DNA of 64,000 nucleotides from Massilia sp. Root418 (GTDB lineage Bacteria > Pseudomonadota > Gammaproteobacteria > Burkholderiales > Burkholderiaceae_D). Every line of letters begins with the position of its first letter. The stretch's first letter is position 1. Positions 17,731 to 25,563 of the stretch are shown here, one piece after another. The position numbers were made by a program, and so were the translations under genes. Under the pieces are notes generated by a model that made no database searches, had not been told where the DNA came from, and saw nothing but the letters and a program-made list of their open reading frames with translations. The DNA lies in contig NZ_LMEC01000026.1 in the NCBI RefSeq assembly GCF_001425265.1, forward strand, positions 1 to 64,000, in the 5' to 3' direction.

Positions 17731-17794
17731 GGGAACACACTTTCTTGTTGGTTGATCTAGGCCCCATATTTAGGCGGCCTCGGCCTTTTCAAGT

Positions 17795-17812
17795 CACTTC
17801 ATTAGTGAAGTG
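17795..17812 (-). promoter_or_regulatory. Palindromic operator candidate upstream of the nitroreductase
   Basis: CACTTCA-TTAG-TGAAGTG, a perfect inverted repeat with 7-bp arms in an otherwise empty spacer. Size and location fit a MarR/HxlR-type regulator site, but no such regulator gene is adjacent. Confidence 0.45.
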
Positions 17813-17885
17813 TTGAATTGGCTGGCACGCATCCTGCTCAATGCCCCCTAGGCGCTGTTGCCTATGCTTGTAACCGGGGTTGGAA

Positions 17886-18077
17886 ATGAACACTGAACTT
17901 GTCCGCAAAACCGTCTCCACCGCACTGGTGGCCGCATCGATACTCGCTCTGGCGCCTGTTGCCCACGCAGCAGCCACCAGCGCCAGCAAGGACGACCGCC
18001 CGTCCTGGCTGCTGGGCGCCTTGAGCATCGTCGTGGCGATCGCCGTCCGGCGCAAGACTGTCAACACTGACGTGTAA
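17886..18077 (+). CDS. Small secreted or membrane protein, 63 aa
   Basis: ATG 17886 opens a 63-residue protein: a signal-peptide-like N-terminus (VSTALVAASILALAPVAHAA) followed by only ~12 polar residues and a second hydrophobic stretch (WLLGALSIVVAIAVRRK) that ends in basic residues. The layout resembles a C-terminal sorting anchor, but the PEP motif of PEP-CTERM proteins is missing. A strong terminator begins at the stop codon, which supports it being a real single-gene unit. No function can be assigned. Confidence 0.55.
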   Translation: MNTELVRKTVSTALVAASILALAPVAHAAATSASKDDRPSWLLGALSIVVAIAVRRKTVNTDV

Positions 18078-18101
18078 AAAGCCGCCGAAAGGCGGTTTTT
18101 A
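18075..18101. terminator. Bidirectional terminator
   Basis: TAAAAAGCCGCC-GAA-AGGCGGTTTTTA hairpin: GC-rich stem flanked by A and T tracts, so it can stop transcription from both sides. The first bases are the TAA of the 63-aa gene. Confidence 0.85.
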
Positions 18102-18246
18102 CATGCAAAACTGACACGTGACTTACATAATGATTCCCTAGGTACAATATTTCACTGGCGGATGCGCGTCCGCTATGCGAGACTCACCATATCTGCTATT
18201 GAAAGGCGGTCCGGCAACGCAAGCGCCGTTCCGTCCCCGGAAAGAT

Positions 18247-20481
18247 ATGGAAAACCACGCCGCCGAAGTCACCAGCCCACCGCAAGACGTCCCCCAATTC
18301 AAGCATTATCAGATTCTCGCGCGCCTGGGCGCCGGCGGACACGGCGAAGTGTACGAAGGCTGGGACAGCCGGCTGCGCCGCAAAGTCGCCATCAAGCGCC
18401 ACCGCGCCCTGGATCCCCTGCGTGATCCGGCCAGCCTGGTCAAAGAAGCGCGCATGACCGCGTCGCTGCACCACCCGGCGTTCGCGCAAATCTATTCCAT
18501 CGAACAGGACGACGAAGGCTGGGCCATCGTCATGGAGCTGATCGCCGGCAAGACCTGGCGCCAGCTGGCCCAGGACAAGGAAAATCCGGTCGACCTGCCC
18601 ACCCTGCTGGGCTGGATGAGCCAGCTGGCGGTCGCCATGGAAGCGGCCCACGAGTCCGGGCTGATCCACGGCGACCTGAAGCCGTCCAACCTGATGCTGG
18701 ACCCTGCCGGCAAAGTCCGCATCCTCGACCTCGGTCTGGCCTTCCACGACGACGCGCAAGCCACCACCTCGGTGATGCAGCTGGAGCAGCAAGGGACGAT
18801 TGCCTACATGGCGCCCGAAGTGCTGCTGGGCGCCCAGCCGGGGCGCCAGTCAGACATTTACGCCATGGGTGTGATCCTGTTCGAACTCGCCACCGGCGCC
18901 CGGCCCTTCGGCACGATGAGCGGGTTGGCCTTGGCTGCCGCGCAGATGCAGTCGTCCTCAGCCGACTGGACCTTTCCCGACACCTTGCCAGAAGAAGTGG
19001 TCAAATTGATCCGTGCAATGACCGCCCGTCGCCTGGATCTGCGCCTAGCTACGATGAAGATCGTCGGACAACGTGCAGCCGCCTGCTCCGAGCAACTTTC
19101 GCAGGATTCTGCAGCTACTGCCAAAGATAGCTCACCAAACCGCAGACGACGCGCGAGCTCCAAGTGGATTACAGAATTACGCAGCACCTTGCAAAGGCGG
19201 CGAGGAATCGTTATCGGCACAGCGATAGGTGTACTGCTATTGGGTGTAGGAAGCTGGCAGTTGGTCTTGAATTCCCCATTACTCGGCCCCGGCCTGCCTA
19301 CATTTTCCAAGGCGCAGGCAATCTCGCGCGCTCTAACCGCATTGCAACAATTCGAGCAGCCGGAACGACTTGAGTCGGCAGCTAGAGACTTCAATGCAAT
19401 TTTGGATGTTGACCCGGAAAATGCGGCCGCCGTGGCAGGTATGTCCCTAGTCTACAGTTTCCGATACGCGAATGACATGCAGGACGAAACTTGGCTGCAA
19501 CGTGCAACCGCAAGTGCTCAGCAGTCCATCAAACTTGATAGTCAGCTCGCTCTCAGTCACGTTGCGCAAGCTTGGGTCGTAAGCAAACAAGGAAAGCACG
19601 ATCTTGCTCTGGCGGAGTGCGAACGGGCGCTGGCACTTGAACCCGGCCACTATTTCGCCATGTTTGGCAAAACGGAAGCCTTACGGCAGTTACGACGCTA
19701 TGAAGAAGCGCGCCAAGCTGCCGAACAAGCCATGCAGCTATACCCTGGTCAGCGCAGTTTCGCCGATATGCTCGGTACTGTATTCTTTGAGCAAGGCAAT
19801 TACGACGCCGCCGAGCAAGTTTTCCGCCACAGCATACAACTACAGCCGGATTCGGCATTCGCGTATGCTAACTTAAACGCCACGCTCTTACGACTGAACC
19901 GCAGCGACGAGGCATTGCGCACCCTACAGCAGGGGCTGCAGGTCCGCCCGAATGGACTGCTATATAGCAGCTTGGGCAACGCTCTGTTCAAGCGCGGGGA
20001 CTATGTTGGTGCTGCTGATGCATTCGAGCGCGCTGTCACTCCACCTTTTGGCAATCCGAATAATTACTTGCGGTGGGCCAACCTGGGAGACACTCTGCTG
20101 TGGATTCCTGGCAAAGGGGATCAGGCACAGAACGCCTACAAAAAAGCGCTGAAGCTCCTAGAGCCACGACTGGACCGTACACCTCAAGATGCCACCCTTA
20201 TGTCCCGGATGGGCCTGTATTCAGTGCGGGCCGGTGACAGCGCTAGGGGCGAGGACTTGTCAAGGCGAGCAAGTGAGGCAGCACCAACTAGTCCCGACGT
20301 CCACTTCCGCGCCGGATTGGCATATGAATTGCTAGGCAAGAGAGATCTTGCACTAGCAGCACTTGCGCAAGCAAAACAAAATGGGTACCCGTCTAGCGCC
20401 ATCGATTCCGAGCCGGACTTGGTGGGGCTGCGCAGGGATATCCGGTACCTGTCCCAACCAACTAATGGAGTCAAGCAATGA
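18247..20481 (+). CDS. Ser/Thr protein kinase with TPR repeats
   Basis: A 744-residue protein from ATG 18247, which has GGAAAG at good spacing; an upstream ATG at 18175 would add 24 non-conserved residues. The kinase domain (residues ~18-275) has LGAGGHGEVYEGWD, VAIKRH (Lys), VKEARMTASLHHP, HGDLKPSN (Gly replaces the usual Arg of HRD), DLGLAF (DFG replaced by DLG), and MAPEVLLG. A single membrane helix (~320-340) separates it from TPR repeats (~378-685; ALALEPGHYFAMFG, AIQLQPDSAFAY-like units) on the other side. GC content drops sharply from about 18.95 kb on, inside the gene. Its stop overlaps the next gene by 4 bases. Targets are unknown; the FHA-like activator at 21539 is a candidate partner. 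Confidence 0.88.
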   Translation: MENHAAEVTSPPQDVPQFKHYQILARLGAGGHGEVYEGWDSRLRRKVAIKRHRALDPLRDPASLVKEARMTASLHHPAFAQIYSIEQDDEGWAIVMELIAGKTWRQLAQDKENPVDLPTLLGWMSQLAVAMEAAHESGLIHGDLKPSNLMLDPAGKVRILDLGLAFHDDAQATTSVMQLEQQGTIAYMAPEVLLGAQPGRQSDIYAMGVILFELATGARPFGTMSGLALAAAQMQSSSADWTFPDTLPEEVVKLIRAMTARRLDLRLATMKIVGQRAAACSEQLSQDSAATAKDSSPNRRRRASSKWITELRSTLQRRRGIVIGTAIGVLLLGVGSWQLVLNSPLLGPGLPTFSKAQAISRALTALQQFEQPERLESAARDFNAILDVDPENAAAVAGMSLVYSFRYANDMQDETWLQRATASAQQSIKLDSQLALSHVAQAWVVSKQGKHDLALAECERALALEPGHYFAMFGKTEALRQLRRYEEARQAAEQAMQLYPGQRSFADMLGTVFFEQGNYDAAEQVFRHSIQLQPDSAFAYANLNATLLRLNRSDEALRTLQQGLQVRPNGLLYSSLGNALFKRGDYVGAADAFERAVTPPFGNPNNYLRWANLGDTLLWIPGKGDQAQNAYKKALKLLEPRLDRTPQDATLMSRMGLYSVRAGDSARGEDLSRRASEAAPTSPDVHFRAGLAYELLGKRDLALAALAQAKQNGYPSSAIDSEPDLVGLRRDIRYLSQPTNGVKQ

Positions 20482-20987
20482 GAGAAGTCATCCTCACCGC
20501 CACATTCGATATCGACCAGGATAGCCAGCTACTGCGCTGGTCTTTTCTGGCAGACGGCAAACCAATTTCCGGTGACGGTGTCGAAACCGGTCTGCTAGCT
20601 TTCCAAGTCAATGACTCGCTGAATGTCAGGGTAGTTGCAAACAGTAAAAATCGCACACTCCGTCAAGTTGACATCAACAGCTGCCACATCATTACCACGC
20701 CACTCGCCTTCACTAAGCGAGAAAACCCAGATCGTGCTGGCGAGTTCCCGGACCCGTCGCCATTTGGAGACGAATACGCAGTAATCGACCTCGGTTATGG
20801 CACATGCGAAAATGACGCGGAACTGGCAAAGGGAATTTGGAACGCCAAGCTGCCACTTCAGTGTGACAACACGGGTCGTTGGGAGCTGTCCTTCATCATC
20901 ACCGTCACGATCGCCTACTCAAGCGGCCACGTAGAACGGCGCGTGTTCGAATTCGACCCTGAATGTGAAGTGGGCGCAGGCGCCTGA
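20478..20987 (+). CDS. Unknown protein overlapping the kinase gene, 169 aa
   Basis: Starts at ATGA, sharing 4 bases with the kinase stop, so the two are co-translated. No signal peptide or membrane segment. The 169 residues look all-beta (EVILTATFDIDQDSQLLRWS, ELSFIITVTIAYSSGHVE) with a few cysteines (NSCH, GTCEND, LQCDN, DPEC). I do not recognise a family. The strict coupling suggests it works with the kinase, perhaps as a substrate or partner. AT-rich like the neighbouring TPR region. After its stop there is a weak hairpin (GCATAC/GTATGC, 20989-21007). Confidence 0.65.
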   Translation: MREVILTATFDIDQDSQLLRWSFLADGKPISGDGVETGLLAFQVNDSLNVRVVANSKNRTLRQVDINSCHIITTPLAFTKRENPDRAGEFPDPSPFGDEYAVIDLGYGTCENDAELAKGIWNAKLPLQCDNTGRWELSFIITVTIAYSSGHVERRVFEFDPECEVGAGA

Positions 20988-21114
20988 AGCATACGGTATC
21001 AGTATGCGGCGCAGCCGCCAACTGCGTCGCGCGCTAAACAGCAACGCAGCGCCTCGGTAAATGCCTTCGCCGACACGTTACGATAATCCTTTTACTATCT
21101 CCAAGGGTATTAGC

Positions 21115-21312
21115 ATGCAACACGAACAACACAAATCAATCTTCTCCAACGTTAGTAAATTTTTTTCTGACAAAACGCCCGCGCAGAAGCCGGTGACTGG
21201 AATGCGCCCACTAACTGCCGACGAATTGCGATCGGTGGCTGGCGGCCCCGAAGTCGAAGTAGACAACGGCAATGGACTCGCAACTATTGTCCAGCGAGCC
21301 GAGGTAGCATAA
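21115..21312 (+). CDS. Small peptide with double-glycine leader-like motif, copy 1 (65 aa)
   Basis: ATG 21115 with AAGGG upstream opens a 65-residue peptide. Residues ~1-45 look like a leader: a hydrophobic/aromatic start (KSIFSNVSKFFSDK), PAQKPVTGMR, then LTADELRSVAGG, matching the L-S-x-x-E-L-x-x-V-x-G-G form of bacteriocin/RiPP leaders. The tail after GG is 21 residues (PEVEVDNGNG...). It aligns with copy 2 over its whole length (F-S-x-x-x-PAQKP-x-T-x-M-R-x-L and DELR-x-VAGGPE-x-EV-x-NG). Too small and divergent to name. It lies behind the kinase and may be co-transcribed with it. Confidence 0.62.
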   Translation: MQHEQHKSIFSNVSKFFSDKTPAQKPVTGMRPLTADELRSVAGGPEVEVDNGNGLATIVQRAEVA

Positions 21313-21362
21313 CGTTTCGTTAGGCGATGATTCATACCACCACAATCGTTTCAAGGAACAAT

Positions 21363-21524
21363 ATGTCACACGTAAAACAAGAATGCAGCTTCGCCAGCGT
21401 CTGTAAAATTTTTTCGGGCGAAAAGCCAGCACAGAAACCCTTGACGGAAATGCGCCAACTGTCCGACGACGAGCTGCGCGCAGTTGCCGGCGGCCCCGAA
21501 TTTGAAGTGGGCAACGGCCAGTAG
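21363..21524 (+). CDS. Small peptide with double-glycine leader-like motif, copy 2 (53 aa)
   Basis: ATG 21363 is preceded by AAGGAA at ideal spacing. The 53-residue product repeats copy 1: FASVCKIFSGEKPAQKP, LSDDELRAVAGGPEFEV and only nine residues after GG. Two cysteines (QECS, SVCK) are unique to this copy. It ends 14 bp before the stop of the convergent sigma-54 activator. The conservation continues past the GG (PE-x-EV-x-NG), so the motif may be a recognition element rather than, or as well as, a cleavage site. Confidence 0.62.
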   Translation: MSHVKQECSFASVCKIFSGEKPAQKPLTEMRQLSDDELRAVAGGPEFEVGNGQ

Positions 21525-21538
21525 AATAGCTGGCACAC

Positions 21539-23140
21539 TCAACTAATCCCCAACGCCCCGAGGTAACGCCTTAACGCCTCGGCCGGCGTTCTGAGCTGCG
21601 CGGCGCAGCGGTCGACGGCGCCGTCGCAGGCTGCGAGCGCGGTGCGCAGTTCTTCTTCGGCGATCCGCTCGGGTCGCCGAATCTGTGGATGCTCGTCCAG
21701 CAGCTTGTACATGGTTGGCCGCGAGATGCCCAGCGCCTGCGCGGCACTCAGGATTCGCCAGCCGTTGTCGTCCATCGCAGCCAGCACTTCCTGCTGGTCC
21801 GGCATCGCGCGACGTCCGCGCTTGGCTTCCGCCGGGGCCGCTGCGCCATTCCCCGCCCTACCTGCCGCGCTTGGCGCCGCGCCGTGCGCAGCAACCGCAT
21901 CCGCGCCACCCTCCTCGCCCAGCACAGCAATTGACGACGCCAGCCTGGCCGCACTGCCCTGCGGCGTCGCTACACTGCGCGTTAGTGCGCTCAGCAGCGG
22001 CACCTCGCCCATGCGCACCGACAGCAGCGCGCGCCGCACCACTTGCGCCAGCTGGCGCACGTTGCCCGGCCAGTCGTAGCAGGCGCAGTCGCTCACCAGC
22101 GCGAACGGGAATTCTTCGGCCGTCGCCCCGCCTTCGGCCAGGAAGTGCTGGATCAGCACGCCGATGTCTTCGCGCCGCTCGCGCAGCGGGGTCATGGGAA
22201 TCACATAGCTTTCCAGGCGCCGCAGCAGCGCGTGATTGAAGGAGCCGCCGTACAGATCCTGGTCGGTCGCTGCGATCAGGCGCGCGCTGCTGCGCCGGTC
22301 GCCCTGCGCGCCCACGGGCCGGTAGTCGCCGCTCTCCAGCACGCGCAGCAGCATGGGCTGCACCACCGACGGCGTGTTGCCGATTTCGTCCAGGAACAAG
22401 GTGGCGCCGTCCGCCTCGCCGAACAGGCCGATGCGCACGCCCTGCGCGCCGGTGTAGGCGCCCTTGGCTGCGCCAAACAGTTCCACCGCCGCCAGCGATT
22501 CGTTCAAAGTGGCCATGTTCACCGCCACCAGCGGCGCGCCGGCGCGCGGCCCCATGGCGTGGATGGCGCGCGCCGCTACTTCCTTGCCGCTGCCGGTCTC
22601 GCCCAGCAGCAGCACCGGCATATTGGTCTGCGCAGCGGCGCGGATCTGCTCGCGCATCATGATGGCGGCGCTGCCCACGCCCAGCAGCCCGGCCACCGGA
22701 TTGTGGCGCGGCAGCGAGGTGGCCCAGTGCAGGCACAGCAGCACGGCGCGGCCCAGGCCCAGCACGGCGCCTTCGGCCACGCGCTCGGGCCCCAGGTGCT
22801 GTACGGTGCGCACTTCCTCGCCGTCTAGCTCGAAGATCATGCGGCTGTCCGGCGGCGTGATTTCCACGCCACCATCCGGCGTGCGGGCGATGCGCAGCGG
22901 CTGGCGCGAAATGCCGCCATAGCCCAGCGGCAGGCGATCCTTGCCGGGCCGGCTGAACATAGGCATGAAGCGGCCCAGCTCGATCACACCGTCACCGCTG
23001 CCGTCCAGGTACTGTTCGCCGATCCGCGCGGAATCGGGATGCCACAGCACCGTCACCGCCAGCACCGGGCCGCCTGTCACTTCGGCGTCCCGCAGGGGCG
23101 AGGTCAGCGTGTAATCGGAATCGTTCAAGCCTGCAACCAA
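21539..23140 (-). CDS. FHA-like sigma-54-dependent transcriptional activator
   Basis: A 533-residue bacterial enhancer-binding protein. Start is TTG 23140, chosen because AGGAG lies 6 bases upstream. Residues ~1-145 resemble an FHA phosphopeptide-binding domain ([24 protein letters not shown]). The AAA+ domain (~155-385) has Walker A GETGSGKE, the sigma-54 contact loop as GAYTGA (a known variant of GAFTGA), Walker [11 protein letters not shown] and [19 protein letters not shown]. The C-terminus has a Fis-type HTH ([21 protein letters not shown]). FHA domains read phospho-Thr, so the kinase 1 kb away is a logical partner. A sigma-54 promoter lies in the divergent intergenic region. Confidence 0.9.
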   Translation of the reverse strand: MVAGLNDSDYTLTSPLRDAEVTGGPVLAVTVLWHPDSARIGEQYLDGSGDGVIELGRFMPMFSRPGKDRLPLGYGGISRQPLRIARTPDGGVEITPPDSRMIFELDGEEVRTVQHLGPERVAEGAVLGLGRAVLLCLHWATSLPRHNPVAGLLGVGSAAIMMREQIRAAAQTNMPVLLLGETGSGKEVAARAIHAMGPRAGAPLVAVNMATLNESLAAVELFGAAKGAYTGAQGVRIGLFGEADGATLFLDEIGNTPSVVQPMLLRVLESGDYRPVGAQGDRRSSARLIAATDQDLYGGSFNHALLRRLESYVIPMTPLRERREDIGVLIQHFLAEGGATAEEFPFALVSDCACYDWPGNVRQLAQVVRRALLSVRMGEVPLLSALTRSVATPQGSAARLASSIAVLGEEGGADAVAAHGAAPSAAGRAGNGAAAPAEAKRGRRAMPDQQEVLAAMDDNGWRILSAAQALGISRPTMYKLLDEHPQIRRPERIAEEELRTALAACDGAVDRCAAQLRTPAEALRRYLGALGIS

Positions 23141-23180
23141 AGTCTTCTCCTAGTGTAAATGTCAATGTAAAGCCCGCCGC

Positions 23181-23192
23181 TTGACATGTCAA
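23181..23192. promoter_or_regulatory. Candidate enhancer site of the sigma-54 activator
   Basis: TTGACATGTCAA is a perfect 12-bp palindrome, about 90 bp upstream of the expected sigma-54 start. The half-site ATTGACAT recurs as ATGTCAAT at 23159-23166 and directly at 23266-23273 within the same intergenic region. Fis-type enhancer-binding proteins bind such inverted repeats. Confidence 0.5.
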
Positions 23193-23249
23193 TTAATGAA
23201 ACGGAATGGTTGCAATATGCAAATGACGCGTTTTCCCACTCTTGCGCGC

Positions 23250-23265
23250 AGGCATGAGGATTGCT
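23250..23265 (+). promoter_or_regulatory. Sigma-54 (-24/-12) promoter
   Basis: AGGCATGAGGATTGCT: GG at 23251-23252 and GC at 23263-23264 with exactly 10 bases between, and TTGCT as the -12 element, differing from consensus TGGCAC-N5-TTGC[A/T] at two weak positions. Transcription would start near 23276, 28 bp before the amine oxidase ATG. Confidence 0.7.
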
Positions 23266-23303
23266 ATTGACATTCAGTAATGATGAATTGCAGGAGCAAC
23301 AAG

Positions 23304-25028
23304 ATGAAGACACGCAGTGAATTGACCGATATTCCGATGAACAGCACCTACCAGGACGGCCTGTGCGCCGAGGTCGCCATCGTCGGCGCAGGCGCGGCGG
23401 GATTGTACAGCGCCTGGCGGTTGGCGACCGACGGCGGCCTCCCCGGCTCCCAGGTGCAGCTGTTCGAGATGGACGACCGCATCGGCGGCCGGCTGGAATC
23501 GGTCACCCTGCCGGGCATGGACGTGGTGGGCGAACTGGGCGGCATGCGCTACATGCCGTCGCAGGCCATCGTCGCCACGCTGATCGAGCAGGTGTTCAGC
23601 CATGCGCTGGAAAGCGTGCCCTTCCCCATGGACGACAACGCGCACCTGTTCGCCTTCCTGCGCAAGCAGTACCTGCGCGCGGACGCCTGGAAGCGCGCCC
23701 AGGCCCGCGGCGACCGCCAGCTCACCCGCTACATGCTGAACGAGGCCGACATCGGCTACAGCGCGGACCAGCTGTTCAACAAGGTGGTGTATGAGGTGCT
23801 GACCGCCGACCCGTGGTTCAACGCGCGCTATGCCGACAAAGTGAAGCACTACGGCGCTTACGACTACACCTTCGAGCTGAACGCCGAGGACTGGAGCCGC
23901 ATCAAGCCGCAGCTGCGCTACTGCTTCGCCGGCCCGTATCAGGATGCGCTGGTGAACGAACTGGGCTTCTGGAACATGCTGAAGGACCGCGTGGGCCAGG
24001 AGGGCTACAACTTCCTGGCGGACGCCGGCGGCTATTACTCCAACACCATCAACTGGAACGCGGCCGAAGCCCTGCCCTACATGGTGGGCGACTTTTCCAA
24101 CGCCGGCACCGAGTACAAGACCGTCGCCGGCGGCTACGACGGCATCGCCTACGCCCTGGCGGACGCCTACCTGGCCGAGCCGGGCGCCTGCATCTGGCGC
24201 GAAAACCAGCTGCTGGGCTTCACGCGCTCGAGCAAGCCGGGCTACCGCTACACGCTGCATTTCCTGAACCGTCCCGGCCGCGCGCCGTGGGCGGTGCACG
24301 CCAACAGCGTGGTGCTGGCCATGCCGCGCCGCGCGCTGGAACTGCTGGCGCAGGACAGTTTCTTCTTCCGCAACGAGGAACTGCAGCGCAACCTGGCCGC
24401 CGTGATCCCCGAGCCGGCCTACAACATCCTGATGGGCTTCGAGCAGCCATGGTGGCAGCAGAGCTTCGGCGCGCAGTCCGGCCACGCCATCACGGACCTG
24501 CCGCTGCGCCAATGCTATTACTTCGGCGCCGATCCGTCCAACAGCCACTCGCTGCTGCTGGGCAGCTACAACGACATGCGCGCCACGCCGTTCTGGCAGG
24601 TGCTGGCGCGCCATCCCGAGCGCTTCACGCCGCGCGCCACGGCGCTGGTGGCGCCCTTGCAGCTGGAAGGCCTGCAAAACGTACAAGCCTCGCAGCGCAT
24701 GGTGAACGAGGTGATGAAGGAGCTGCGCGAACTGCACGGCAGCGGCGTGAGCATCCCCGATCCCTACATCACCTGGTTCAAGGACTGGTCGGCCGATCCC
24801 TACGGCGGCGGCTACCACGCCTGGCAGGCCGGCTACACGGTGGACCGCGTGATGCCCTTCATGCGCAAGCCGGACCGCGCCGAGGCCATCCACATCGCCG
24901 GCGAGGCGTATTCGAATCAACAGGGCTGGGTGGAAGGCGCGTTCTGCGTGGCCGAGCGCATGCTGCAGGAGCACTACGGCTTGCGCCGCCCGCAGTGGCT
25001 GGACCCGCGCTACCACCTCGGCTACTAA
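23304..25028 (+). CDS. FAD-dependent amine oxidase family protein
   Basis: A 574-residue flavoprotein. Start ATG 23304 is preceded by CAGGAG. FAD-binding Rossmann fold at residues ~22-60 (VAIVGAGAAGLYSAWRLA, then Glu-Met-Asp and RIGGR), the second flavin contact GELGGMRYMPS, and the C-terminal IHIAGEAYSNQQGWVEGAF that closes the FAD site, as in monoamine and L-amino-acid oxidases. No signal peptide. The predicted reaction is oxidative deamination of an amine or amino acid with H2O2 production; the substrate cannot be read. First gene behind a sigma-54 promoter and divergent from its likely activator. Confidence 0.85.
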   Translation: MKTRSELTDIPMNSTYQDGLCAEVAIVGAGAAGLYSAWRLATDGGLPGSQVQLFEMDDRIGGRLESVTLPGMDVVGELGGMRYMPSQAIVATLIEQVFSHALESVPFPMDDNAHLFAFLRKQYLRADAWKRAQARGDRQLTRYMLNEADIGYSADQLFNKVVYEVLTADPWFNARYADKVKHYGAYDYTFELNAEDWSRIKPQLRYCFAGPYQDALVNELGFWNMLKDRVGQEGYNFLADAGGYYSNTINWNAAEALPYMVGDFSNAGTEYKTVAGGYDGIAYALADAYLAEPGACIWRENQLLGFTRSSKPGYRYTLHFLNRPGRAPWAVHANSVVLAMPRRALELLAQDSFFFRNEELQRNLAAVIPEPAYNILMGFEQPWWQQSFGAQSGHAITDLPLRQCYYFGADPSNSHSLLLGSYNDMRATPFWQVLARHPERFTPRATALVAPLQLEGLQNVQASQRMVNEVMKELRELHGSGVSIPDPYITWFKDWSADPYGGGYHAWQAGYTVDRVMPFMRKPDRAEAIHIAGEAYSNQQGWVEGAFCVAERMLQEHYGLRRPQWLDPRYHLGY

Positions 25029-25037
25029 GGAGCGGCC

Positions 25038-25559
25038 ATGCAAGTATCCTATCAAGTGGAGCTGGACCCGGTACAACTCGAACTGCGCGTGCAGCTGCAC
25101 ATATCCGGGCTCACGCCGCGCGAAACCACGCTGCTGGCACCGGCCCTGGCGCAGGGCGACTATGACTTCGAGCAGTTCTGCCGCGCCGTGGGCGACGTGC
25201 GCGCCTTCGATCCGGCCACGGACAAGGGCATCGAGATGCACCGCCACGGCTGGTCGTGCTACACGGTACAGCAGCGTTCGGACAAGCTGGGCGTGTCCTA
25301 CCTGCTGTCGGCGCAGATGCAGGGCGCTGGCGGTCCGGCGCGCATCGCTGCGGCTGGCTGCTATCTGCGCCTGGCGCCGCATGCGGGCCCCTGCCGCGTG
25401 CTGTACGCCATGCCGCGCGGCTGGGCCGTGCGCCATCCCGCCGGTGCGCGGGCGCTGGGGAAGAACTACTGGGAATATGCGAACTACGAACAACTGCTGG
25501 CCACGCCGGTGTCGTTCGAGGAAGAACGCCACGCGCTGCTGGCGCACGTGGCGGATTGA
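25038..25559 (+). CDS. Unknown protein, possibly a stand-alone M61_N-like beta domain
   Basis: A 173-residue soluble protein starting 9 bp behind the amine oxidase with GGAG, clearly in the same operon. The pattern SYQVELDPVQLELRVQLHIS, then ALAQGDYDFEQFCRAVGDV and GIEMHRHGWSCYTV resembles the N-terminal beta-sandwich of M61 glycyl aminopeptidases, but the peptidase domain with HExxH is absent. That likeness is judged by eye and is tentative. A role with the oxidase, for example substrate binding, is inferred from linkage only. Confidence 0.6.
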   Translation: MQVSYQVELDPVQLELRVQLHISGLTPRETTLLAPALAQGDYDFEQFCRAVGDVRAFDPATDKGIEMHRHGWSCYTVQQRSDKLGVSYLLSAQMQGAGGPARIAAAGCYLRLAPHAGPCRVLYAMPRGWAVRHPAGARALGKNYWEYANYEQLLATPVSFEEERHALLAHVAD

Positions 25560-25563
25560 GGAA

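Noticed and set aside
17886-18077. PEP-CTERM identity for the 63-aa protein
   Set aside because: It has a hydrophobic stretch plus basic end but lacks the Pro-Glu-Pro motif.
18175-18246. Upstream ATG of the kinase gene
   Set aside because: It lacks a ribosome site and the added 24 residues show no kinase-family character; it remains possible.
23274-25547. A 757-codon frame antisense to the amine oxidase operon
   Set aside because: Low-complexity shadow; sense genes have motifs and ribosome sites.
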